From positions 1-7,454 of the forward strand of contig JAADFM010000035.1 of the NCBI GenBank assembly GCA_013152845.1: a DNA stretch of 7,454 nucleotides. The letters are read 5' to 3'. Under the pieces are notes generated by a model that saw nothing but the letters and a program-made list of their open reading frames with translations, did no database searches and was not told the origin of the DNA. The stretch comes from Methanobacteriota archaeon (GTDB lineage Archaea; Hydrothermarchaeota; Hydrothermarchaeia; Hydrothermarchaeales; JAADFM01). Positions 1 to 5,545 of this stretch are shown in pieces (position 1 is the stretch's first letter; each line of letters opens with the position of its first letter). The position numbers and the translations under genes were made by a program.

Positions 1-855
1 CTTGAGTGGATTATCGCCCAGGCCTACTCCCACAAGTCCGGCACCCCCATCGTGACAACGGACCCGGATTTCCTCACCGAGGATGCGAAGGTCCAGCTGC
101 AGGGATACCTCAACGCCGGGGCCAGGAAGGTCCTGGTCCTGGGAGGTGAAAAGGCCGTATCCCCTGCCGTTGAGAGGGAACTTGCGGCCATGGGATTTCT
201 CACCCACCGGATAAGCGAGGGGGACCGCCACGGCACTTCCGCCCGGGTGGCCATGGAGCTCTATCCCGGGGTTGATTCCTGCGTCATCGTCAACGGGGAG
301 TCCTACTCCGGTCTCCTGGTGGCAGAGAGGGCCGCCGCCCTGACGGGCTCCCCCATCCTCCTGGTGAAGTCGGATGAGGTCCCGGGGAGCGTCCAGGAGG
401 CCCTGGTGGTACTGGGGATAAGGGATATCTACCTGGTCACCGAGGGACTGTCGGAGGACGTCGGCGAGGCCCTCTCCTCTTCGGGCTACAGGGTCCACCT
501 CCTGCGGAACAGGAGCGACATCCCTGCGCAGGGAGGCGGACTCCCGGACGCCCTGCTCCCGGGCGCGGCAGGGGCAATCCTTGGCGTCCTGGCGGTCCTG
601 GGATGGTCGGCCCTGAAGAGGTCCAGGGAGCGGGTGCCATTCACCCTACTGACAGAGGACGAGGAGAAGGTGGTGAGGGCCATCCGGGAAAGGGGCGGGG
701 AGCTCACCCAGGACCTGCTGCCGGAGATGACAGGGTTCTCAAGACCCAAGATATCACGGATTGTGGCCGACCTGGCAGATAGGCAGATCCTCTCCAAGAC
801 CCCCCAGGGGCGGACCCAGAAACTCCGGATTGAAAAGGAGTTCTATGAGAAGTAG
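1..855 (+). CDS. Membrane-anchored winged-helix protein with extracellular cell-wall-binding type 2 repeats (5' end outside window)
   Basis: The frame is open from base 1, so the true start lies upstream; 284 residues are visible. Residues about 1-175 resemble cell-wall-binding repeat 2 (CW_binding_2): one repeat end (VLVLGGEKAVSPAVERELAA, about 41-60), then HRISEGDRHGTSARVAMEL, then a second unit with SPILLVKSDEVPGSVQEAL and IYLVTEGLSEDVGEAL. A single hydrophobic segment follows (about 184-205, ALLPGAAGAILGVLAVLGWS), then KRSRER, which by the positive-inside rule puts the C-terminus in the cytoplasm. Residues about 216-284 form a winged-helix domain: helix LTEDEEKVVRAIRERG, probable recognition helix SRPKISRIVADLADR, wing ILSKTPQGRTQKLRI. 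The parts and their order are seen; the role as a surface-sensing membrane-bound transcription regulator is inferred. The N-terminal signal region is not visible. A poly-T run 50 nt downstream probably ends the transcript. Confidence 0.8.
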   Translation, partial: LEWIIAQAYSHKSGTPIVTTDPDFLTEDAKVQLQGYLNAGARKVLVLGGEKAVSPAVERELAAMGFLTHRISEGDRHGTSARVAMELYPGVDSCVIVNGESYSGLLVAERAAALTGSPILLVKSDEVPGSVQEALVVLGIRDIYLVTEGLSEDVGEALSSSGYRVHLLRNRSDIPAQGGGLPDALLPGAAGAILGVLAVLGWSALKRSRERVPFTLLTEDEEKVVRAIRERGGELTQDLLPEMTGFSRPKISRIVADLADRQILSKTPQGRTQKLRIEKEFYEK

Positions 856-904
856 AAAGGGGCCCAGTGCATAGATACGGGTTCTATTTGAAAATCCAAA
901 CGCC

Positions 905-911
905 TTTTTTT
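905..911 (+). terminator. Poly-T transcription terminator
   Basis: A run of seven T residues lies 50 nt after the stop codon of the membrane-anchored regulator, in an intergenic gap. Archaeal RNA polymerase commonly terminates at such T tracts without needing a hairpin. No clear stem-loop precedes it. Confidence 0.5.
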
Positions 912-958
912 CATCTGGAATGGTCCTGAATGGTTAAGGCACCTGTTTTCGATAATAA

Positions 959-972
959 GGTCCCACGGGACC
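959..972. promoter_or_regulatory. Perfect palindrome GGTCCC-AC-GGGACC, possible operator
   Basis: Six-base arms (959-964 and 967-972) are exact inverted complements around a 2-nt spacer. The element sits about 37 nt upstream of the probable TATA box of the nucleotide-sugar dehydrogenase gene, a position suited to a dimeric activator or a regulator. It is too far upstream to be a leader hairpin if the transcript is leaderless. Function is inferred from position only. Confidence 0.4.
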
Positions 973-1003
973 CCCGGTTTCCTGTGGATATAATCATTTC
1001 ATA

Positions 1004-1017
1004 GGAAAGGTTAAAAT
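1004..1017 (+). promoter_or_regulatory. BRE/TATA promoter of the nucleotide-sugar dehydrogenase gene
   Basis: Purine-rich GGAAAGG (BRE-like) is followed by TTAAAATA (1011-1018). The TATA centre is about 27 nt before the ATG at 1042, so transcription would begin at or next to the start codon. There is no Shine-Dalgarno sequence before 1042, which agrees with a leaderless mRNA. A second AT-rich match (GGATATAATC, 986-995) lies further upstream and could be an alternative. Confidence 0.6.
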
Positions 1018-1041
1018 ACCCCCTTCGACCTTAATTGGGCC

Positions 1042-2379
1042 ATGGACGGTATGGAACTCAAGAATCTCATCGAGGACGGCAGGGCAAGAATCGCGGTGGT
1101 GGGCCTTGGATACGTGGGCCTGCCCCTGGCCGCCCTCTTCGCAAAGAAGGGTTTCACCGTCACGGGTATAGACATCAGGCCCGAGACCGTGGAGATGGTC
1201 AATTCCGGCAGGGCCCCCATCAGCGAGGACGGCCTCGACGCCCTGGTGGAGGATGTGGTCAGGGAGGGGAGGCTGTGCGCAACCCTGGACGGTGTGGATG
1301 CGGTGAAGGCCTCCCATGTGGTCATAGTCGTTGTCCAGACACCCATCCACGAGGACAAGTCCCCGGACCTCTCCGTCCTGGAGAGCGCCCTGGAGACCGT
1401 CTCGAAGGGCCTTGGAAAGGGCCACCTCGTAGTAATCGAAAGCACCATCCCACCCGGCACCACCAGGGAGGTCATCGTACCCCTACTTGAGGCGTCGGGG
1501 CTTGAGGCAGGGAGGGATTTCTTCCTTGCCTATACCCCTGAGAGGGCCATACCCACCAGGACCCTCCGGGAGATCCAGACCAACAGCAGGATAATCGGAG
1601 GGATTAACCGCGAGAGCGCCAGGCTTGCCGAATCCCTCTATTCCAGGCTGACCACCGGGGATATCATGACAGGGGACATCCCCACGGTGGAGGTCGTCAA
1701 GGTCATCGAGAACACCTTCCGCGACGTGAACATCGCCCTGGCAAACGAAATCGCCCTCTTCTGCGAGGGCGTGGGCGTGGACGCCCTGAAGGCCATCGAG
1801 ATGGCGAACAAACACCCCAGAGGAGTGAACCTCCATATGCCAGGACCCGGGGTCGGGGGGCACTGCATCCCGAAGGACCCCTATTTCCTAATAGGGAAGG
1901 CCCGGGAGCTGGGCATGGAACTCCGCGTGATAACTGCGGCCCGCAGGCTCAACGAGTCCATGCCCCAGCACATCCTGGACAAGATCGAGGAGTCGCTGAA
2001 CTCCATTGGCAAGAGCCTGGAGGAGTCCAAGGTGGCGGTCCTGGGGGTCGCATACAAGGGGAACACCGACGATACCAGGAGCACCCCGTCGGAGGAGGTG
2101 GTCAGGACACTTATGAGACTCAGCAGCGAGGTCTTCTCCCACGACCCCCTGGTGAGCCAGGACTTCGGGGGCAAGTTCTCCAACGACATCCGCGAGGCGG
2201 TGGAGGGGGCGGACTGTGTGGTCATCATGACGGACCACGACGAGTACCGGCAGATGGACTTGAAGGAGCTCCAGAAACACCTCAAACAGCCCTGCGTCAT
2301 CGTTGACGGCAGGCGCATCCTGGACCCGGAGGAGGTCAGGGACCTGGGTCTGGGCTATACCGGGGTGGGGTACCAGTAA
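1042..2379 (+). CDS. wecC: UDP-N-acetyl-D-mannosamine dehydrogenase (nucleotide-sugar dehydrogenase)
   Basis: A full-length 445-aa member of the UDP-glucose/UDP-ManNAc dehydrogenase family, which oxidises the C6 hydroxyl of a UDP-sugar to a carboxylate with two NAD+. Seen: N-terminal Rossmann NAD site IAVVGLGYVGLP (17-28), STIPPGTT (134-141), central-domain ENTFRDVNIALANE (223-236), catalytic cysteine C275 in GVGGHCIPKDPYFL, and a C-terminal UDP-binding domain beginning VAVLGVAYKGNTDDTRSTPS (331-350) and ending near VDGRR (421-425). The ENTFRDVNIALANE and GGHCIPKDPYF forms are typical of the UDP-ManNAc/UDP-GalNAc branch, where the uronic acid product feeds surface glycans or archaeal N-glycans; exact substrate is inferred. 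ATG 1042 is chosen because the TATA spacing gives a leaderless start; ATG 1051 is an in-frame alternative. It sits alone between the sensor gene and the methanofuran genes. Confidence 0.88.
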   Translation: MDGMELKNLIEDGRARIAVVGLGYVGLPLAALFAKKGFTVTGIDIRPETVEMVNSGRAPISEDGLDALVEDVVREGRLCATLDGVDAVKASHVVIVVVQTPIHEDKSPDLSVLESALETVSKGLGKGHLVVIESTIPPGTTREVIVPLLEASGLEAGRDFFLAYTPERAIPTRTLREIQTNSRIIGGINRESARLAESLYSRLTTGDIMTGDIPTVEVVKVIENTFRDVNIALANEIALFCEGVGVDALKAIEMANKHPRGVNLHMPGPGVGGHCIPKDPYFLIGKARELGMELRVITAARRLNESMPQHILDKIEESLNSIGKSLEESKVAVLGVAYKGNTDDTRSTPSEEVVRTLMRLSSEVFSHDPLVSQDFGGKFSNDIREAVEGADCVVIMTDHDEYRQMDLKELQKHLKQPCVIVDGRRILDPEEVRDLGLGYTGVGYQ

Positions 2380-2389
2380 AGTTTTAATC
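2380..2389 (+). promoter_or_regulatory. TATA-like promoter for mfnD
   Basis: AGTTTTAATC directly follows the wecC stop codon. Its centre lies about 25 nt before the ATG at 2410, the same geometry as the wecC promoter, and no Shine-Dalgarno precedes that ATG. This suggests a leaderless mfnDFE transcript, although read-through from wecC is also possible. Confidence 0.5.
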
Positions 2390-2409
2390 CTCCCTTGCGA
2401 TTCTATTCC

Positions 2410-3372
2410 ATGGCCGGCATCTTCCTTTTCGAGTACGCCACCTGCGGCGCCTTCCCGGAGCTGGAGCCTTCCATCACCGTGGAGGGGATGGGGATGTTCA
2501 GGACCCTCTTCCAGGGCTTTGCGGCCATGGGCCGGACCCCTGCGGCCTTCGTGGACAGGCGGATACCGGGGTTCGAGGGGCTGCCGAAGGTGGAGGACTA
2601 TCACGGGCATTTCGAGGAGTACCTGGGGGAGGCCGGGGCGGCCCTGGTGGTGGCCCCGGAGTCAGGGATGGCCCATTACGGGCTCACCAAGACCCTGGAG
2701 GAGTCAGGGACCGCCAACCTGGGCCCTGGCTCTGGGGCCGTCCTGACCACATCTGACAAGTGGCTCACCTACAGGAAACTGAAGGACCTGATGCCCAGGA
2801 CCGAGACCGCCGGGGGCTCCACTGCCCTGGAGTTCCCCCTGGTGGCAAAGCCCAGGGACGGGACCAGCTGCGAGGGGATATTCATGGTCAGGGACGAGGC
2901 CGGGCTCCAGGGGGTCCCGGATGGCTACCTCCTCCAGGAGTTCGTCCAGGGCCGGGCCATGAGCGCCTCCGTCCTCTGCGGGGACGAGACCAGGATACTG
3001 AGCATCCAGACCCAGGAGATATCGGGGTTCCGCTACATGGGCGCCATGGTGCCCGGGCCGGAGGTGGATACCGAGCCCGTCCTCCGGGCCGTTGAGAGGA
3101 TAACCGGCCTCTTCGGCCTTGTTGGGGTGGATTTCGTTGACACCCCGGATGGGGTAAGGGTGGTGGAGATAAACGCCAGGCCCACCACGCCGATTATCGC
3201 CTTCGAGAGGGCCTACGGGCTGAACGTCTCGGAGGCCATATACCGGAACTATTACGGGGGCAGGCTCCTCGGGCCGAAGGGGAGCTCCCGGGTACTGCTG
3301 AAGAAGGTCAGAGGCGACGGGGGCGTGGTCTCCTTCGGGGGCTACGCCATCCGCCTGGAGGTGAGGGTGTGA
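2410..3372 (+). CDS. mfnD: Tyramine--L-glutamate ligase, ATP-grasp (methanofuran synthesis)
   Basis: A 320-aa ATP-grasp enzyme. MfnD joins L-glutamate through its gamma-carboxyl to tyramine using ATP, giving gamma-glutamyltyramine, the first part of the methanofuran side chain. Seen: an N-terminal start IFLFEYATCGAF typical of the family, ATP-binding lysine K147 in FPLVAKPRDGTSCEG (142-156), the hinge YLLQEFVQGRAMSASVL (173-189), and the metal-binding end GVDFVDTPDGVRVVEINARP (239-258), with E253 and N255 as probable Mg ligands. Identification is strengthened by mfnF and mfnE immediately downstream. ATG 2410 is preferred over an upstream in-frame TTG (2395) because of promoter spacing and because the conserved part starts right after it. 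The gene ends in GTGA, overlapping the mfnF start by 4 nt. Confidence 0.88.
   Translation: MAGIFLFEYATCGAFPELEPSITVEGMGMFRTLFQGFAAMGRTPAAFVDRRIPGFEGLPKVEDYHGHFEEYLGEAGAALVVAPESGMAHYGLTKTLEESGTANLGPGSGAVLTTSDKWLTYRKLKDLMPRTETAGGSTALEFPLVAKPRDGTSCEGIFMVRDEAGLQGVPDGYLLQEFVQGRAMSASVLCGDETRILSIQTQEISGFRYMGAMVPGPEVDTEPVLRAVERITGLFGLVGVDFVDTPDGVRVVEINARPTTPIIAFERAYGLNVSEAIYRNYYGGRLLGPKGSSRVLLKKVRGDGGVVSFGGYAIRLEVRV
3357..3364 (+). promoter_or_regulatory. Shine-Dalgarno deciding the GTG start of mfnF
   Basis: GGAGGTGA lies inside the end of mfnD, four bases before the GTG at 3369. It supports that GTG as the true start and re-initiation or coupled translation across the GTGA overlap. It contrasts with the apparently leaderless first gene of the cluster. 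Confidence 0.7.
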
Positions 3373-4346
3373 GGGTCCTGACCCTGGACATCGGGGGCGC
3401 CAACACCAAGTGGATGGTGGTGGAGTTTGCCGGCGGCAGGGCGGATATCCTGGAGGACAACCTCGTCTACTTCCCATTCTGGCGGGAATGGAAGGGCCTC
3501 GGGAGGCTACTGGAGGGGATGGAGGAAGATGCGGACGCCGTGGCCGTCACCATGACCGCCGAGGAGGCCGACTGCTTTGCCTCCAGGGAGGCCGGGGTCA
3601 GGTACATCGTCAAGACCTGCGACGCCGCCTTCGGGGAGCCCCTTTACCTGACCATCCGGGGGAGGCTGGTGCGGTCCCGCGACATCGACGACCCCCTGGA
3701 GCTGTCGGCAGCCAACTGGGTGGCGAGTGCGGACTACCTGGGGAGGAGGTACCGTGAGGGCACCATGGTGGACATGGGCTCCACCACCACCGACGTCATC
3801 CCCTTCCGGGCGGGCGGGCGTCCCGGAGGGAAATCCGACCTTGAGCGCCTGAAGGCCGGCTGGCTGGTCTACACCGGGTTCCTGAGGACACCTGTGGCCG
3901 GCATCGTGAGGGAGGTCCCGGTGAACGGCGAGGCGGTGCCCATCGCCCCTGAGTTCTTTGCCCAGACCGCGGACGTCTACCACATCCTGGGCCTCCTGGA
4001 GGACTACCCCTGCGAGACCCCGGACGGGAGCGGGAAGACCCCGGAGGCCTCCATGAGGCGGGTGGCAAGGCACCTGTGCGCCGGCGTGGAGGAGCTGGGG
4101 GAGGAGGTCATCGTGGACATCTGCGGCCATATCATGGGGGTGCAGGTCCGAGACCTGGCAGGGGCCATCGCCCGGGTGCACAGGGGCGGGAAGGTCTACT
4201 GCTGCGGCATGGGGAGGGAAGTGGCCCTTGCGGCGGCGGGGGAGGCGGGACTGGAGGCCGTGGACCTGTCCGGGGAGATGTCCTTCCACAGGAACCTCCC
4301 CTGCTACGGCCTGGCGCACATGGTGAGGGAGCATGAAGGTCGTTAA
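3369..4346 (+). CDS. mfnF: Methanofuran core synthase (APMF-Glu condensing enzyme)
   Basis: A 325-aa member of the H4MPT-linked C1-transfer pathway protein family (ASKHA/hydantoinase A-like fold). MfnF condenses the furan diphosphate made by MfnE with gamma-glutamyltyramine, releasing pyrophosphate and forming the aminomethylfuran-phenoxy core of methanofuran. Seen: phosphate-1 motif LTLDIGGANTK (4-14), ANWVASADYLG (115-125), phosphate-2 motif MVDMGSTTTDVIPF (133-146), VYTGFLRTPV (167-176), FFAQTADVYHILG (196-208), and a glycine-rich GKVYCCGMGRE (274-284). No signal peptide or membrane segment is visible. It starts with GTG, overlaps mfnD by 4 nt and mfnE by 14 nt, so the three are almost certainly co-translated. 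The length is normal for the family. The family assignment is firm; the reaction is taken from characterised relatives. Confidence 0.87.
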   Translation: MRVLTLDIGGANTKWMVVEFAGGRADILEDNLVYFPFWREWKGLGRLLEGMEEDADAVAVTMTAEEADCFASREAGVRYIVKTCDAAFGEPLYLTIRGRLVRSRDIDDPLELSAANWVASADYLGRRYREGTMVDMGSTTTDVIPFRAGGRPGGKSDLERLKAGWLVYTGFLRTPVAGIVREVPVNGEAVPIAPEFFAQTADVYHILGLLEDYPCETPDGSGKTPEASMRRVARHLCAGVEELGEEVIVDICGHIMGVQVRDLAGAIARVHRGGKVYCCGMGREVALAAAGEAGLEAVDLSGEMSFHRNLPCYGLAHMVREHEGR

Positions 4347-4857
4347 GATGGGGGGAAGCCTCATGGACGTGGCCCGGGAGGTCATGGAGGTGGTGAGGGG
4401 GTACCGGGTGCTGGTGGTCCCCGGTGGGGGTCCCTTCGCCGATGCCGTGAGGCGGGCCTACGATACCTGCGGGCTGTCGGAGCGGGCGGCCCACCGGATG
4501 GCCATCCTTGCCATGGACCTCTACGGGGTCCTCCTATCGGACGTCTCGGGCGTGCCCACGACCAGGGACCCGCTGGAGACCTGCCTGCCGGCGGTCCTCC
4601 TGCCCTCGGGATGCCTGGAGGATGACCCGTTCGAACCCTCCTGGGAGGTGACCTCGGACACCATCGCCGCCCACGTGGCCCGCCTGAGGGGTGAGGGGGG
4701 TCTCCTGCTCCTGAAGTCGGCGGAGGGTCCGGAAGTGGTGGACCGGGTCCTTCCCTCCTACCTGGAGAGGCACGGGATGGCCTGCCGGGTGGTCAACGCC
4801 AGGGAGATTGAGGCCCTGGCATCGGTCCTGGCCGGTGCGGGTCTGGAAAAGATTTAA
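4333..4857 (+). CDS. mfnE: [5-(aminomethyl)furan-3-yl]methyl phosphate kinase
   Basis: A compact 174-aa amino-acid-kinase-family protein. MfnE phosphorylates the aminomethylfuran phosphate to the diphosphate that MfnF uses. Seen: MKVVKMGGSL (1-10) with the nucleotide-binding lysine K5 and the glycine turn, substrate loop VVPGGGPFADAVR (28-40), SWEVTSDTIAAHVARL (103-118), and LLLLKSAEG (124-132), which replaces the more usual acidic LLxDVDG of the fold. The C-terminal part after residue 132 is short, and the usual insert before the last helix is mostly missing; the protein ends cleanly in ASVLAGAGLEKI. GGTGAG (4322-4327), five bases before the ATG, serves as Shine-Dalgarno inside mfnF. The stop codon overlaps the probable promoter of the next gene. 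Confidence 0.83.
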   Translation: MKVVKMGGSLMDVAREVMEVVRGYRVLVVPGGGPFADAVRRAYDTCGLSERAAHRMAILAMDLYGVLLSDVSGVPTTRDPLETCLPAVLLPSGCLEDDPFEPSWEVTSDTIAAHVARLRGEGGLLLLKSAEGPEVVDRVLPSYLERHGMACRVVNAREIEALASVLAGAGLEKI

Positions 4858-4860
4858 AAA
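4851..4860 (+). promoter_or_regulatory. TATA promoter of the zinc-ribbon/EF-1-beta unit
   Basis: GATTTAAAAA overlaps the mfnE stop codon. Transcription would begin near 4881, giving a leader of about 20 nt before the ATG at 4902, with GGAG at 4888-4891 as a weak Shine-Dalgarno. It would let the translation-related pair be expressed separately from the methanofuran genes. Confidence 0.5.
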
Positions 4861-4901
4861 CCCCGGCGTCGAAATCACCACGGCTTTGGAGTTGTTATTC
4901 G

Positions 4902-5063
4902 ATGGAAAGGACCAGATGTATCACGTGCGGTAGCTACATAGAAGTCGGGCGGGGCGCCACCGAGTTCGCCTGCCCGGACTGCGGGAAGACCATCGGCAGG
5001 TGCAGCCGGTGCAGGAGCCAGGGCGTTACCTACAGGTGCGAGTGCGGATTCCTGGGGCCGTGA
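4902..5063 (+). CDS. Small eight-cysteine zinc-ribbon protein (HVO_2753-like, archaeal translation-linked)
   Basis: A 53-aa protein beginning MERTRCITCG and ending CECGFLGP. Eight cysteines form four knuckles: C6/C9, C24/C27, C34/C37 and C46/C48, enough to bind two zinc ions; the last pair is CxC rather than CxxC. The sequence is otherwise basic and small, as in the archaeal zinc-finger micro-proteins annotated as RNA-binding or HVO_2753 family. In many archaea such a gene stands directly before elongation factor 1-beta, as here, with a 4-nt gap, so a role around translation or RNA is the likely context. The molecular function is not established from sequence. The only plausible start is ATG 4902, 45 nt after the mfnE stop. 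Confidence 0.83.
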   Translation: MERTRCITCGSYIEVGRGATEFACPDCGKTIGRCSRCRSQGVTYRCECGFLGP

Positions 5064-5067
5064 TAGG

Positions 5068-5328
5068 ATGGGAGACGTGCTCATAACAGTGAAGGTCATG
5101 CCCGAGGGTGTCGAGACCGACCTGGACGCCCTGGAGGAGCGGATTCGCGGCCTCGGCTACCGGGTGAACACCATCAAAAGGGAGCCCATCGCCTTCGGCC
5201 TTGTGGCCCTGATGTGCGGTTTCGTGGCCAAGGACGAGGGGGGTGTTGCCGACGCCATACCCGAGGCGATAGGGGAGCTGGAGGGGGTCTCGGGGGCAGA
5301 GGTGGTGGAGGTCACCCTGGTCGGCTAG
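5068..5328 (+). CDS. ef1b: Elongation factor 1-beta (aEF-1B, GDP/GTP exchange factor for EF-1A)
   Basis: An 86-aa protein of the usual length for archaeal EF-1-beta. It promotes release of GDP from elongation factor 1-alpha so that the factor can bind a new aminoacyl-tRNA. Seen: VLITVKVMPEGVETDLDALE at the N-terminus, GYRVNTIKREPIAFGLVAL in the middle, and the closing VSGAEVVEVTLVG, giving the ferredoxin-like beta-alpha-beta-beta-alpha-beta order. It follows the zinc-ribbon gene by 4 nt with no strong Shine-Dalgarno, implying coupled translation. Its TAG stop shares the palindrome CTAG (5325-5328) with the stop codon of the convergent gene, so the two coding regions overlap tail to tail by 4 nt. 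Confidence 0.95.
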   Translation: MGDVLITVKVMPEGVETDLDALEERIRGLGYRVNTIKREPIAFGLVALMCGFVAKDEGGVADAIPEAIGELEGVSGAEVVEVTLVG

Positions 5329-5507
5329 GTGCCGTGGCGGTACTTCTCGTAGACCTCTTTTACGTCCTCTTCAGTGACCTCTTCCCTGCCCTTTTCCCGG
5401 GCATACATCTCGATTCTCTGCCTGGCCCAGTCTTTGACAAAATCAGGGACGTTCTTGAATAGCTCCTGGGCCTCGGGGGTCCAGCGCATCTCCTTGTGCT
5501 CCTGCAT
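5325..5507 (-). CDS. 60-aa protochlorophyllide-reductase C-terminal-like (PCP_red) domain protein
   Basis: The protein starts MQEHKEMRWTPEAQELFKN and continues VPDFVKDWARQRIEMYAREK, REEVTEEDVKEVYEKY. This matches the short helical domain found at the C-terminus of light-independent protochlorophyllide reductase subunit B (pattern: W-T-P-E-A, V-P-x-F-V, R-x-x-I-E-x-x-A-R-E-x-G, V-T-x-x-D-V). Here it is the whole protein. No cofactor ligands are visible, so it is probably a small helical binding or interaction module rather than an enzyme; archaea of this type do not make chlorophyll. ATG 5507 is preferred to an upstream TTG (5525): an AT-rich ACTACTTATC (rc of 5529-5538) lies about 27 nt before it, consistent with a leaderless transcript. 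The gene follows the phosphatase gene by 38 nt on the same strand. Confidence 0.72.
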   Translation of the reverse strand: MQEHKEMRWTPEAQELFKNVPDFVKDWARQRIEMYAREKGREEVTEEDVKEVYEKYRHGT

Positions 5508-5528
5508 GGTTACTAATCTGCACAACCG

Positions 5529-5538
5529 GGATAAGTAG
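5529..5538 (-). promoter_or_regulatory. Weak TATA-like element before the PCP_red-like gene
   Basis: On the minus strand the gap between the phosphatase stop and the small gene reads ACTACTTATC, centred about 27 nt before ATG 5507. Spacing matches leaderless archaeal promoters seen elsewhere in this window, but the match to a TATA consensus is poor and co-transcription with the phosphatase is also plausible. Confidence 0.3.
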
Positions 5539-5545
5539 TTTTGCG

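Noticed and set aside
2395..2409. Upstream in-frame TTG start for mfnD, adding five residues
   Set aside because: TTG is a rare start, no ribosome site precedes it, and the TATA-like element places the transcript start at about 2410, where an ATG begins the conserved N-terminus.
2704..3477. Minus-strand open frame opposite mfnD
   Set aside because: Composition of a shadow frame, no start signal, and complete overlap with a clear ATP-grasp gene.
3507..4385. Long open frame on the minus strand opposite mfnF (292 codons)
   Set aside because: It is rich in Pro, Gly, His and Arg as expected from the complement of a high-GC gene, matches no family, and lies across well-identified mfnF and mfnE.
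5508..5525. TTG start for the PCP_red-like protein on the minus strand
   Set aside because: The extra residues are not part of the recognisable domain, and ATG 5507 fits the spacing from the AT-rich element.
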